Positions 40,067-51,779 of a DNA stretch of 64,000 nt are shown in pieces. The notes beneath the pieces were generated by a model that saw only the letters and a program-made list of their open reading frames with translations, made no database searches and was not told the DNA's origin. How positions within the stretch are numbered: the stretch's first letter is position 1; each line of letters opens with the position of its first letter. The DNA lies in the NCBI GenBank assembly GCA_014058105.1, contig JACGCM010002647.1, positions 124,001-188,000 of the forward strand, given 5' to 3'. This stretch comes from Kingdonia uniflora (Eukaryota; Streptophyta; Magnoliopsida; Ranunculales; Circaeasteraceae). The position numbers were made by a program, and so were the translations under genes.

Positions 40067-41839
40067 CAAATAAATGATATATATTAGATATCAAGATTTA
40101 AAACCATCTTGTTCTTACACAAATAGAAAATGAAATAATGAAAAGTAATTCAACCAAATAAGATCTGCTCAGTTTGGGAAGATAGTTATAAACCCAGATT
40201 GCAAATCGCATATTATATTTTGAAGTTCATGTTTCCGTATCTAGATGTTTTTTAAGCAAGTTTAATACCACTCGCTTTTGCGTCATTCTACTAGTTCCTC
40301 TTTCAACACGTGCACACTATTAACAGATATAATGATATAGGAAACAAATTATTTATGTAATTAATGACTAATACATCGAACAAAGAAGAATACATGCCTT
40401 CTAAAAATAATAAGGCAGAATCCTAACATTTCTAATCCTCCTAGTAAATATCTTCTCTTTCCCCCCTCCAAGAGTAACCTTTTCTAGTATATCATTATCA
40501 ACAATATTAAAATCAGATTCATTAAATTGAATTTTAGGTTTTTCGGTTTCTCTGTGTATTAATCTATAGTTAAAAATTAGTAAAATAAATTGTTATTCTA
40601 TCCTATCCCATCATCAATAGTTAATTTCATTTTTTAGCTGCTTTAGTACTACAAGTATAAAGATTAAGGACATAACTGTAATATTATAACGAGTAGGAAC
40701 CTATAGTATTAATTATACAGTTTTGATAACTGACAATGGAAAGCTCCACGATGTGTAGAGTATCATAAATTCCATAGGATGTCTTGATCGCTAACAGAAT
40801 AGTTTCACTATGCACTATCCTTAAATTAACTTGCTTCATATGAAGGATATAGGCCGTATAAGAGACAACTATTGATAAATCAGAAAGCAAAAATGATTAT
40901 GAATAGGACTTAAAAGAAAAAAAGTGATCATGACAGAAACTTTGAACTTCCTTGTACTAATAAGCAAGGAAAATACCCTGGGGGATATTGTGAAGTCCAG
41001 TGATGGGAAAATTTATTGCACGTTTGGACTATAATTTTTTAGTCGACATTATCATTAAGCAGTGGGCAATTCGAGAGAATTTTGAAATGACAACCAGGGA
41101 TTTGGTTTAAATTTTGTTTGCAAATGAGACTAAATTGTTTGACATCATAATATCTTAATCTCTTAAATAAGATTATCACATAAAATTGTTAAAACGAGGT
41201 AGACTTCCTAAATTTTACCTGGAAGAGACAGTGTTGTTTGACACTGATGTCAGCCAATCTTCCAAAACCTTCAAAATTTCCACATCTAGAGTCTCCACGA
41301 GCTCAAAAAAGATTTTGTATTGGCTGGCATAACAACAACCTCAAACTGACCATTGTATGCAAGGAAACTATAACCACCAACAAATACATCAAATAGTTTA
41401 AACCTGAATAAATAACCAAAGAGACTACTAAATGAAAGAGCAAACTACATTTGATTGGAAAGAAAAGAAAATAGCACCCACATTGATATATAAATTTGAA
41501 AAGTTTAGAGTAGGGAAAAGCCTTTGTACAGTTATTTGAAAAGGGGTCATCCCTAAACATGGGTGTAAGTATTGTTGAGAATCGAGGTAGCTAATCTCTC
41601 TTCTATGACAAGAACGATACGCAGAATAAGCCTAATAAGGGGAGATAACCTAACACCAGAGAAAAGAAAAAGAAAAAACCCAAAGAAGAACATAATTCAA
41701 AGATGAACCTAGATTCTCAAATACACTTTTCCATCCGCATCTTCATTGACAATTTTCTTAAGCTCAATTGATAAATCCCCATAATTCAATTTAATGTATC
41801 CAGTAGCAGCATTGAGCACTTGGGCCAAGTAGTCAAATA
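40067..41839. other. Gene-poor AT-rich stretch
   Basis: No coding region, element terminus or long repeat recognised on either strand. Open frames at 40684-40890 and 41303-41560 (-) have no family resemblance. Confidence 0.55.
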
Positions 41840-42620
41840 ACCTGTTTGTCTCCTTATATTTGAGGAAAATGATAAACTGCCCAAACTGAGCTATAAATTT
41901 AAGGATGAACTGGAGAGTATCTCTAGCATCCCAAGGGGGTATTCAATCAGTTGAACAATGCTAATGGAAGCCTTAGAGTCACTTCCAAGCATGGCATTCT
42001 TGGATCCCAACTCAATAATATTTTTTAACCCTCTATCAATGGCTTGGAGTTTATGAGCTGTGATGGAGCTTCTATATGTATACTCTGCACATGCACAAAG
42101 AACTATGCCCTTTTCCTCCCATACCATAGCTCTAATCCTACCTCTGATATTGTTGAGAGTACCATCAGTGTTGACTATCATAAAATTGGGTTGGGGAGCA
42201 AGCCACTTGCATTGGGTAGGTTGGGAAAGAATCTATTATAAATCCCACTCATCATCATTGAAGCACCTATTTCGAGCAGAGTCTTCAACTTTAGAGCTAT
42301 TAGGACTCTAAAATTAGGTTATCTTTATTTGAGATCCCCGTTACTTCCTTCTAACTTCCTTGTCCTCTACTATTTTTCCTCCCACATGTAGGCTTAAAAT
42401 GGTATTAAATTTTCCCTTAACGTTTACCAGCATATGGCAAGAATTTCTTATTGTTATTAACCTCTATCAACCATCTGACTCTAGTCTCTAGACTTGCTCC
42501 CCATTCCAATCCAATTTCTAATATGACACTTCAAACTTGAGTACCAAAACATTTACAACCCTGAAAGAATACGTGTCTGACCATCCCTTCAATAGCTCTT
42601 AAACACCTTCACCTTCAGCA
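41840..42620 (-). pseudogene. LINE remnant: zinc-finger-like and RNase H-like C-terminal domains
   Basis: At 42181-41891 the - strand reads MIVNTDGTLNNIRGRIRAMV, then AEYTYRSSITAHKLQAIDRG and LKNIIELGSKNAMLGSDSKA, the reverse-transcriptase-associated RNase H-like domain (RVT_3) found at the end of plant L1-type LINE ORF2: NTDG and SDS hold the metal-binding Asp residues. Upstream, about 42600-42400, HVFFQGCKCFGTQV and a Trp/Leu-rich stretch resemble the zf-RVT segment that precedes it. A linker with PTQCKWLAPQPNF leads into the RNase H. The rest of ORF2 is missing. An old, 5'-truncated copy or a related host pseudogene. Confidence 0.6.
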
Positions 42621-42719
42621 ACATATTCTCGGATCACAATCTCAAACTTCAACGATGCCTTACCTTTGTCTTATATAATCCAAGGTCATTGAAATACATA
42701 GGGTTTACTGGAAAGCCTG

Positions 42720-42875
42720 CCTTTCTCTAGAGAATTGAAGGTCCTCATCAAACTAAGCTAGATGATTTGGTTGAGCTTCGACTATGGAGCATGTCTGTAG
42801 CTAAGTCTTGTATTATTCTTGCAGGCGATATTCTATATTAATAAAACTTGTTTACCTTTCGCAAAATAAATAAAT
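42720..42875 (+). mobile_element. LINE 3' end with A-rich tail, opposite orientation
   Basis: The + strand ends AATAAAACTTGTTTACCTTT then CGCAAAATAAATAAATAAAT, the usual 3' UTR and A-rich tail of plant L1-type LINEs. It faces away from the RNase H-like remnant to its left, so these are two LINE pieces, or one rearranged. Confidence 0.55.
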
Positions 42876-43136
42876 AAATGGGCTTCACTCCCAAAGTTGC
42901 ACCCATCAAACAATAGATTTATCTCCATAATTCTAGCCTTTGATAAAATGCCTCCTTCGAATTGAAGTACTTAAATTGATTGCTTTTTAATTAAATGAAT
43001 GCATTCCATTAAGCAAGCATACACTTTGAAGCCACTAAGGTAAGACTCCGAAAGGCATCCAAACATAATGAACAAAAACGGATAGTAAAATCCGTGTATA
43101 AGATGCAGTATTGAGTTAAAACATGCCAGTTTCGAT

Positions 43137-43504
43137 TCAACTTTCAAACAATGACATAAAAAAAATCATATTTCTTACAAAAACTAAGATTACCTTGAGC
43201 TCGCTACCATCAGAATGATATCTGAACATCAGCGACAACATATGGCATAACAAACCAAGAAGTAGGATTTGGGAATTCATGTTGTTTCTGGCAAAGTAAT
43301 AACAATGACAAAGATGAAAATCTGATAAATAAGACAAATGTTTGTATTACAAAAACTAAAATTGTATTGTAAGTAGGAGTGTCTTAGATGACTTACTCTA
43401 TCATATCTTTGTTCCCTTCTTAAGTTTGCTAGGCTTCCACAAAAGAGAGAAGTTTCAAGAATAAGAAGGTTCGAGATGATTGAACCCAAAAGAGAGTACT
43501 TCAT
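43137..43504 (-). other. Possible two-exon secreted-protein gene fragment
   Basis: ATG at 43504 starts [20 protein letters not shown], then FCGSLANLRREQRYDRV, with a GT donor (GAGTAAGTCATC) directly after. The N-terminus looks like a signal peptide. An acceptor (TTTGCCAG) near 43285 leads to NNMNSQILLLGLLCHMLSLM and YHSDGSELK before GTAATC. No family recognised. Both exons are short and could be chance. Confidence 0.25.
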
Positions 43505-43601
43505 AATATATATTTTCTCCGGTAAAGAGCAAATATTGCTATTATCAACTCGGTTGCATTACCACATGTTGCATTCAAAAGCCCTCCAACTGTAAATATT
43601 T

Positions 43602-43602
<1 letters not shown>

Positions 43603-43652
<50 letters not shown>

Positions 43653-43670
43653 GCACACACACACACACAT

Positions 43671-43703
<33 letters not shown>

Positions 43704-43705
43704 AG
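43603..43705. repeat. (CA)n/(TA)n microsatellite
   Basis: About 85 bases of CA dinucleotides with a few TA and CG substitutions followed by about 17 bases of TA. The Val/Cys-rich open frame on the opposite strand is only its translation. Confidence 0.95.
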
Positions 43706-44470
43706 AGAATACAATCGAATAAATACCCAAAAAAATGAAAGATATAAGATAATTTAGTACATGTTAAACCAGTGTAGAATACAATCTGTGTAAAATATTT
43801 CCAAAACTAACAATTTAAATTAATTAATAAAATTGAGAATTATAATAAATAGAAAAATGATACTGTGATAAAACATATAAGATTTTAGTACTTACTCAGT
43901 TAGAAAACTGACTATTTCAGCAAGTGGTGTTAGCCTAATTACACTTAGAGCAAATATCCATGGCTATTTAGACAAATAAAAGTGTACATAAGAAATCTAG
44001 TATGAAATGACAATGGTTGGAGTAAAAGCCAAAAGAATGTCATAAACTCTAAGGAGAAAAAGATTTTTTTTGCTAAGGAGAAAAGATATTCTCTCTTAGT
44101 TTATTATTTTGGCAAGGCGAGACCCTAAGAAAAAATAAATTTAGAACTATAATATCTCAAGAACTCAAGTAAAAGGAATAATTATTCTTCCAAAATTGTA
44201 GCATTGGGTAATGATAGCAAGAGGAATAATCAAGAAAAGAACTGCTAGTTCGGTTCCCAAGATGGACTCCTAAAGGTTTGTTAAAAATTGACTAAGCAAT
44301 GCAATCTTCATGATAGACACATAATATTTACGTGTACAACTCCTAAATTTATATCTACCTAGTCATTTATTAAATAAATGTGATACTAATAGTACTTTTG
44401 CTTGTATTTATAGAAATCGAACACATGATAAATAAGTAGTACATTTTTCCAATTTTCAACAAAGAACAAG
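43706..44470. other. No feature seen
   Basis: AT-rich, no recognisable coding or element sequence. Confidence 0.5.
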
Positions 44471-44471
44471 G

Positions 44472-45471
44472 GTGATACACTCCATCAATGATTCTAATTT
44501 GAAGTTGTTAACCAAATGCCCCTAGAGGAGCATTGAAGAGGCATTGATGGAGATCATCAAGTCATATAATTTTATGCATGGGCCAAGGCATAGACTATAG
44601 AGTTTTAAAGCTCTCATATTTTGTACATAATGGAAGACATTGTTTAGGGGATTTTCATTTATGTTAATATTTTGTAACCCTTCCTATACTCTATAAATAG
44701 GAGGGGAATCCCTCCTATAAGAGACATCTTGGAGAGTGAAAATTAAAAGGTACAAAGCAGTAAAGTTATTGTTCTTCTCTTTTTCTTGTCTATTACTCTT
44801 ATTATAGTAATAGTGTTATGGCAATGATTAAAGGGTTGAGTAGCTAAACCTCTTAGCCAAGACTAGAAGAAGCTCCATCTAATGTAGCCTTAGTATGGAT
44901 TATACAATTTACTTAGAGTAATTACATTCTCTTTATCCTGGCATAATGCATATTCGTATTCCTTCGTCCTATGCTTGACCATGGCAAGGATTAAGAGGAA
45001 TAATGAATCTAAGTAGCAATCTTGTTTGACCATAACAAGATTGGTTAGGACCATGGATAATAGAACATAATTCATGCTTATCAATCGGATCATGGTTAAG
45101 TAAGTTGGTTTATGGGTAGTTCCCAATCACTAATTATCTTATCTCATGATGTGTTACATATACCCGACCAATGATATGCGATACGGGAATTCATGAATAC
45201 TTTAACTAGGTATACTATCTCAAGGTTACAATGGATAGAGTAGAATCATGCCCTGGTTTCCTCTCTAATCGTATTAACACTTTTTCTAGTTTGTATTTTG
45301 TTTTAATTTCTTCACTTAAAAAAACCTAAAACTCATTCTTATTAGATAAAATTAGTAGCTCGAAACATAATTTGTACCACAAGTCTCTTGGGATATGACC
45401 CCGCTTTCATTTGTACTCAACGGTACACCGTGCGCTTGCGGGTATTTTAAGACGTCGGTTTTATTATCGAT
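44472..45471 (+). repeat. Probable solo LTR (gypsy type)
   Basis: Contains a plant LTR promoter layout: CCTTCCTATACTCTATAAAT at about 44680-44699, then a CT-rich transcribed start with GAGAGTGAAAATTAAAAGG. The far end has TCTCTTGGGATATGACCCCG and CACCGTGCGCTTGCGGGTAT, which is typical of the 3' end of plant gypsy LTRs near the junction to the primer site. No gag-pol lies on either side, so a solo LTR left by LTR-LTR recombination is likely. Ends are approximate: TGATACAC at 44472 and CGATCA at 45471 fit TG...CA, but I see no target duplication. Confidence 0.5.
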
Positions 45472-45712
45472 CACTTCACCTTAGAAACAAGTGAAAGATA
45501 AGACTTCTTCCATAGTAAGACTGAGGATTGTGCTCACAAAACCATTTCCAAAGACCTGTTCGTAACGCAATATGCCAGCACATATATACTGTACATTATC
45601 AAAAAATTGCTAAAGTCCCTTATCATCGTGAGAACTAATTTTCTAACATACCCAACAGATCTGTATAGCACAATAAATCATCAATGGCATCAGTACAGTA
45701 GGCTATTATAAT

Positions 45713-46565
45713 CTACAAGCAAAGCTGCAATGGGGAATATCTCATACACTTGCCTGACTTTGATTTTTTTTTCATGAGACCCAACAAAGGTACAATAGAA
45801 TCTTGATCTCTACTACAATTAGGAAAATCAATAGTTATAATCATTTTAAGGAGATGGGTCTCTTGTTTATAGCGAGTAAGAAAACTCACATGAAAATCCA
45901 TATGGGTATGTGGTGTTGGATAATCTTCTTAAGGATGGGAAGAATGTTGATGTTGTCGTCTGTCTCGCTATAATCTAGTGAACTGTATTGATATAAAAGT
46001 ATTAGATTCTAAATATGCAAGAAGAAACTAAAGCTCAATTTACTTGTAGCAACAATCCGTACATCCCTCCAGTGGAGGGTATTTGGTTCTTTTCCCATTG
46101 ATTCAGTTTAATAAACCAATCTTCGATTCAATAAATATGGAAAGTCTGGAACTCAGTGTTTAAATAAGATACTTACTTGCTGCACATTGTCCAACAATAT
46201 GGTAAACCTAACCTATTTGCATGGAGAGCCTTCTGCACACTCGAAAGATTCAAATAGAAACGTCTTTCATAGGTCATGCACACATCAACCCCGACACTGA
46301 TTTTAGTAGCTTGTCATACAAAAATTCTATTAAAATTAGAATTATAAAGTGTACATTATGAGTATGCACTTGGATATAATTTCCAGTGAAAAGGTAGTAT
46401 TAGTAAGGACTAATGTCTGCTTGAACATTTTTCGAAACTTGGTAAAAATATCTTTGCACAAATTTACAGATTATGATAACAAAAAAATTCCATTTTCTGT
46501 AAACGCAACTTTTGTTGTACAATGGACGGATAACAAACATCAAGAATCACGTCATAATTGTTGAG
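45713..46565 (-). pseudogene. Serine carboxypeptidase-like (SCPL) pseudogene fragment
   Basis: SCPL proteins are secreted or vacuolar hydrolases or acyltransferases with a Ser-Asp-His triad. Exons in order on -: about 46565-46490 ([20 protein letters not shown]), 46310-46177 (ATKISVGVDVCMTYERRFYL, then VQKALHANRLGLPYCWTMCS, ending at GTAAGT), 45982-45890 (DYSETDDNINILPILKKIIQ, HHIPIWIF, ending at GTGAGT) and 45812-45713 (RDQDSIVPLLGLMKKKSK). These are the C-terminal half of the SCPL42-45-like type. DQDS carries the catalytic Asp region (GDxDxxxP in the family). The exon after GS is truncated, the His region is not readable downstream, and the N-terminal half with the catalytic Ser is absent. 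Splice sites are mostly intact. Confidence 0.85.
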
Positions 46566-46719
46566 ATTCCTTAAAGGCCTACACTATAATCCATTAAAGA
46601 ATGAATAGATCTTCATGCAAGTATAAAACTACTACCAAAAGAAGTATGCGTCCTAGCGAAACAATGTCCATCTCTGGACATCTACAAGTGGGGATTGAAT
46701 CAGAAACATAGTTAATATC

Positions 46720-46723
46720 TACA

Positions 46724-46756
<33 letters not shown>

Positions 46757-46766
46757 GCATACATAA
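46720..46766. repeat. (ACAT)n microsatellite
   Basis: About eight perfect ACAT units followed by decayed copies. Confidence 0.95.
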
Positions 46767-46769
46767 GCA

Positions 46770-47545
46770 ACTCTATACATACATAAAGCTTAAGTCATCT
46801 CAACCGATGAAAATATATGTGGTCACTATATGAGAAGAATATCATGTGACGCAAATAGAGGCAAGAAACCATGAATGAAAGAATGAGCATAACATAAATA
46901 ACAATGCCAAGATAGAATAGGAGAAGCAATTAAAAAATCCTTGTTTGATGATAGTGAAGCTAAAAATGACTATACTTTCAAACCTATATGAAACTAAAAT
47001 GAAATTCAAATGAATAATTTGTTCATGTAAATAAGGACCTGGTTTTCATAATTGATGACCTCTAACAACCTCATATAGTATCAACACACGGGAAAAAGAA
47101 GAAGAAGCATATATATACATATGGAAGCAAGACATACCTTGATTTTACGATGTTCCACAACATTATAGATATATAAAGGTAAGTAGCTTTTTATAGTGAT
47201 CACTGCAAACCAGATCTAATGGGATAATAACATAATGAAATAGATGTTGATAAACGATTAAGGTATGATTATATCAAATATACGGGGTACAATAATATTA
47301 TAAAGATAACAAGGGAATGTTGATTAGATACCACATGCTAGTTTGTTGAGGTTATCGTTATTGTAATAAAGTATAAGTTTGTATCACCATCAATATGCAT
47401 TACTCGTAAAGCCGTGGCATTTGGTTACGAATTCCAACATATATGCCTATATAAATGCTTGACTAATACTTCTAATGGCATGCATTTTTGATATTGTTGA
47501 CAATAGATGATATAACCAATACGATATTATGTGACATTTTATTTG
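46770..47545. other. No feature seen
   Basis: AT-rich. This should hold the 3' end of the Helitron on the - strand, but I find no convincing hairpin plus CTRR terminus, so the Helitron is probably truncated here too. Confidence 0.45.
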
Positions 47546-48365
47546 TTATTTAGTAGATGAAAGGATTTCTTTGTAAACAACATTAACTATGTGCATTCCT
47601 GGTAGATCTGGTGCTCTGTTACTACGTATTAGTACCTTAGTCTTAGCTTTTGAAATGCCTCTAGATAAAGTGAGATATAATTTTCCATGGCTGAAAGCTG
47701 AATCGTGTAAGAAAATCCCAGTTGCGGGTGTTATTTGTCCTTGAAATTTATTAATAGTTAAGGCAAAACATAGTCTAATGGGAAATTGTTGACGAACCAA
47801 AACATAAGGGAGGTTGACATTTTCTGATGGTTTTAAAGGTATACGGGGTAAGAAGACAATATCTCCTTTATGATGTCCGGTCATTATTTAAGCTTTTATA
47901 CTATTTTTATTGAATTCGTGATAGATTAATCTTATTCCATTACATAAGCCGTCTTTCGAACTAATATTACGTAATAGCATAATGGGTACTCCTTTCTTGA
48001 GAGTCAACTTATGAGGGGGCAAACCTCCAGGAGTAGTTAAATTCAGAAATTCCTGTGCATATAAGTTGTGTGTCTCATTTTCAACATGGTCGTAAGAGTA
48101 GTATGTGACAAACTCGCCAGGAAAGGATTCCATTATCTTTTCGTTCACAATATCAACAGTTTCATCTAACGGGTTGTCTATTAATCATAAATGAAATGCC
48201 TTCTGCAAATGTGTTCAGCTGGGGAAATACGAAATCTATTAAATTATTTATTGATTCTTCATTCTCCAATTTAATAATCATTTTATCGGGAATGCGTAAT
48301 TATTGCTTCTGTTGTCGACTTCTAGTAAGAATTTGGAATGTTCTGGGTCGTTTTGGGCTCTTATA
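47546..48365 (-). pseudogene. Helitron helicase, C-terminal fragment
   Basis: The PIF1-like helicase domain of the Helitron Rep/Hel protein unwinds DNA in rolling-circle transposition. On the - strand: PEHSKFLLEV at about 48350, then IIKLENEESINNLIDFVFPQ, LNTFAEGISFMIN, then VDIVNEKIMESFPGEFVTYY, SYDHVENETHNL, then GLPPHKLTLKKGVPIMLLRN, KPSENVNLPYVLVRQQFPIR, TINKFQGQ and FSHGKLYLTLSRG and a C-terminal VYKEIL. The TINKFQGQ segment and the LTLSRG segment are the last helicase motifs, kept and close to consensus. Frameshift near 48150 and a stop at 47885-47887. The Rep nuclease and helicase N-part are absent; the sequence switches to a Tat fragment at 48366. Confidence 0.88.
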
Positions 48366-48890
48366 TGATGGACTCAAAAAATGACTTCACTCACAGAAAA
48401 AAGGGAATTGGGTTCGAGAGCTGCCTTATGTCCTCTGGGCATATCCTATCACTCCCCGATAGTCAATCGAATGCACCTCATTCCTCCTTGCCTATGACAC
48501 TAAGGCCGTCAGTCCTTCTGAATACCATCATCCAGCTCGAGATCACGAGCTGACTGACGAGGAAAATGAGTTTAAATTAGCTTGCAATCTTAATATGATC
48601 GATGAAACCAGGGAACGCTCCATCGCTAACCTAGGTCGATATCATCATATGCTAGCTAGATCGTACAGCAATCGAGTTAGAAACTGTACCTTCCAAATTG
48701 AAGATCTTGTCCTCAAAGAGATTCATCAACATCGCAAAGAGCCTTACGCTAGAAAACTAGCCAAAAATTGGGAGGGTCCATTCATTATCACAGGCCTCTC
48801 AGGCCTGGGATCATAGTATCTCATGACAGAATAGAGAATCCTTATTTCAAATCCTAGAAACACTAGGCGACTGAAACGATACTATCGTTA
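48366..48890 (+). pseudogene. A integrase C-terminal part
   Basis: GLKK then, through frame changes, a segment like B's WVQELPHVLWAYRTT, LAYDTKAVSPSEYHHPARDH, ELTDEENEFKLACNLNMIDE, TRERSIANLGRYHHMLARSY, then KEPYARKLAKNWEGPFIIT and GLSGLGS. The catalytic core lies to the left and is missing. The match to B (57055-57545, -) is close, to E2 more distant. Confidence 0.87.
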
Positions 48891-49009
48891 AGCATCTCAC
48901 TACTCTATTTTTATTTCTCACTTTTTTTTTTAATTCCAAAAGTAAGATTTTTATCTCCATCCAATGTAAATTCTGAATTGATCAATAAAACTTCTAAGTT
49001 TTTCACAAC

Positions 49010-49540
49010 ATCTATCTACTCACGTAGATTCAACTACATTCTATCGATTAAAGCATAGATAATACTAGCTTTCAATCGATCTTATGTCAGTTAAATCAAG
49101 GATAACACTTGGTTTAGCTAACTCTACTAAATCTCTACGATTGAAACAAATGTAGATACTTGTTTTACATCAAAGACTCTACCAAACATAAGATAGGGCA
49201 AAGGTAATACTAGCCTTTATCTACTTTAACTTGTTTGGCACATTATACCAGTTAAATTAAGTATAGCACTTGGTTTGGCTGACTCTACTAAATCTCTGTG
49301 ATTAAAGCAAATGTAGAAGCTTGTTTTATATCATCGACTATAACAGGCATAAAATAAGGCAAAAGTAATATTAGCATTCATCTCTTTCAATATCTGCAAC
49401 ATTACTACAGTTAAATTAAGATTCACTTGGTTTGACTCACTCAACCCATCTCTGTGATTAGAACAAATGCAAAAACTTATTTTATATCAAATACCTCACC
49501 AAAAATAAGATAAGGCAAAGATCATACTAACTTTCATCTA
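49010..49540 (+). repeat. A tandem repeat, about three ~160-bp units
   Basis: TCAGTTAAATCAAGGATAAC-type starts recur at about 49087, 49252 and 49410, each followed by CACTTGGTTTRGCTRACTCT and AAGATAGGGCAAAGGTAATA. B has four units in the opposite orientation (56180-56880). Confidence 0.88.
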
Positions 49541-50345
49541 TTTCAATATGTCTACGACAGATACTATTTATTATTAGGTCACATAATAATGGATTCTTTT
49601 CTAGTGTTGGGATGCCAGCCATGCTTTGCCCTACAGTAGGAGGTCGATCAGAATTCAATTCGCGAGTTACTGTAACTCTGCCCCTCTCTATCAGATCAGC
49701 AGGTCGAGGGCCTAAATTTGATTCCATGAAGGCCATACAGTTCCCTCGATCTAAATTAACTTTATAAATGCATCCCTTGTCCGACAAACTCTTGAAATAG
49801 GTATCTCGTTCTAACTTAAGTCTTTTTACTTCTTCTACAAAATATGCAACGGTCAACTTTAACAGGTCTGAGCGTGATGCCTGAGATACACTATCTTTAA
49901 AAAGTGAGATCTCACCTTCTCGAGGCGTGACTCCAAAATTGCATGCAGTCTCTTCTGATGTACCATTACCCTTTCTCTCAAAACATCAAAAACTATACTC
50001 TCTTCTAATTTTTTAACAGCTTTAGCTGATTCAGCCTGATTAATGGCCTCTAGGTCCACCACCTGAGTGCAAAGTCCCACAATTTCTTCATTCAATTATT
50101 TCCTGGCTGATGTATCATTTAACAAGTTATCTTTCTTATTCATCAGAATTTCCTTTGCCCTGATTTACCCTTCCAAGACCTTCTCCCTAACAAGGGCAGT
50201 ATCCAACCTCGAGCACTCTCCAGCCTCGGCGATCCTAACACGCGCATTGGCTTGTGCCAATTTGGCCTTCAATCGTGCAACCCTTTCATTTAACTCGTCA
50301 CACTTTTGTAGCATCGTGTCGGAGTGCCTGAATGACCTGTTACTT
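49527..50345 (-). pseudogene. A antisense gene, coiled-coil end
   Basis: On the - strand: KCDELNERVARLKAKLAQAN, then LCTQVVDLEAINQAESAKAV, then VYFVEEVKRLKLERDTYF-like sequence (TVAYFVEEVKRLKLERDTYF) and a C-terminal SNLGPRPADLIERGR. It aligns with B's RCNELNERVAHLETELGQ, QIIELEAINQAQSAKA-like segment and AYFIEEVKRIKLERNT. Cut at about 50345 next to a possible splice acceptor (TTTTGCAAG). One stop at 49857-49859 (end of the 50095-49859 frame) and others show decay. Confidence 0.8.
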
Positions 50346-50961
50346 GCAAAAGTACTAATAAACTAGTTATCTGAAATGTACCTGAAGTTGGGTACTAGAC
50401 AGATTAGGTATTTGAAGAGTACCTAAGATTGATTACTGAAAGACTTGTTATCTGTAAAATACGTATAATGTTTTTCGACATGGATAAATTTTGTCATCCA
50501 ATTACTTGTGTTGATGTAGATATAAAATAGCTCTTTAGAAGTCGAGCTAAAATATTTTGAAGAATGTATGAAATGAATTGAAATGTATGAGTACCGAAAG
50601 TATTATTATTACAACATTCGAACTGAGATATATATGTGTGAAAATTTATATTGTGATGTAAGTATGATTCGTTCTGCATGCTGGAAATATGAGAGAGAAA
50701 AACTATAGGAAATTTGTAGAGTGAAAATTTGATCTAATAGAGGTTGATAGAAGATTAAATCTGGAAAGAATAAGCTCGACCTGGAAATTTATGAAATTTA
50801 CCGAGTTCGAGGAAAGGGATAAGTTCTGATAATTTTTCTTAAAATTATGGGCTTTCTGTTATGATATAAAAGGTCAATATCACGTACTGAGGGGAAAGTG
50901 AGTAAAAATGTATAAATAAGGGTATAATGAGGTTTGAATATGGGGAAGAGATAAGGATGAT
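50346..50961. other. Spacer between A and B; antisense promoter region of B
   Basis: No match to either LTR family and no LTR terminus found. The right end includes the TATA-like box and leader of B's first antisense ORF. B's 3' LTR should lie here but is not recognisable, so the A/B junction is probably a rearrangement. Confidence 0.5.
50911..50918 (+). promoter_or_regulatory. TATA-like box for B antisense gene
   Basis: AAATGTATAAATAAGGG about 50 bases before the ATG at 50962. Equivalent boxes precede the first antisense ORF in E1 and E2. Confidence 0.5.
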
Positions 50962-51262
50962 ATGGACTCGATCTCAGAGAATACGTCATGCCGCTGAAGG
51001 ATGATTGGCCATCAAGATCGCTGAAGTGTAGGAGAGAATTTTTGGATTGTTTGGTTATGATACTGAGCTACCAGTGAGGGAGTATCAGCTTGAAGGATTA
51101 GATGCAAGGGTTAAGGAACTTGAGTATGCCCGTTATTTCTATGAGGTATGTTTTTGTGAATTGGTGAGGGATCCTGTAGATCAAGAAGAGGTGGTTAGAT
51201 TGATTACTGAGATGGAGATCAAATTTGAGGATATGAGGATTACTGTAGATGGATTGGTTTGA
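50962..51262 (+). pseudogene. B first antisense ORF
   Basis: ATG at 50962 (MDSISENTS) followed by frame changes and then an open stretch to 51262: FGYDTELPVREYQLEGLDAR, VKELEYARYFYEVCFCELV, then QEEVVRLITEMEIKFEDMR. Its start and acidic, aromatic and Leu-rich order match the E1 short antisense ORFs (MDTTPN; DMPELVEVEAG; PYAYLWDQL). Stops at about 50992 show it is no longer intact. Confidence 0.55.
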
Positions 51263-51779
51263 TGTGGTTCTCCAGGCGATCAAGCTATTTTTGATGATCT
51301 ATATCTGAGGTTCATAGAATGGATATAAAATAGGGGTGATAGAATAGGATTGTGCCGAGTTTGAATAAATTCGAAAGAAATTGTTGAATAGATCCTTTAT
51401 TCTTATGAATGTTGTTTGTTACTGTTGCGTAAAAATGAATTTGAAAATATTTGAAACTCTGTTATGGTAGCTTTGAAAATGATGTTATTATTGTTATAAG
51501 AGTAGAAGAAGAAGCACGTACAAAAAGACAGGGAAGTTCATAATTTGTCTCTTGTGAGAAGTTGTGAAAACTCGATTGCATGTAAAGAGTGAGTCAATAT
51601 GCGTGGGGTGAGGCCAGAGGGTAAATTGGAAAAATGAAATAAAAATAGATTAAAATATAAGGGGAAATGAAATGATGGGAAAATATTTGTATCTCGAAAA
51701 GGTACAAGATGTCTAACATGAATAGTGGAAGGGACGCCTTGGTTCTAAAATTGAGGAAGACTTGTGCGAGGCTCAATAA

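Larger units (their letters stand above)
48366..50345 (+). mobile_element. Tat fragment A (third family), inverted relative to B
   Basis: A two-kilobase internal piece with integrase C-terminus, about 160-bp tandem repeats and the end of the antisense coiled-coil gene. It matches B in reverse complement from about 57540 down to 55290. No LTR is attached on either side. Its left end is fused to the Helitron helicase within a few bases. Confidence 0.88.

Noticed and set aside
43137..43504. N-terminal exons of the SCPL gene
   Set aside because: They lie downstream of the SCPL C-terminal exons on the same strand, so the order is wrong, and the residues do not match.
43501..43686. 61-residue Val/Cys-rich open frame on -
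   Set aside because: It is the translation of the (CA)n microsatellite.
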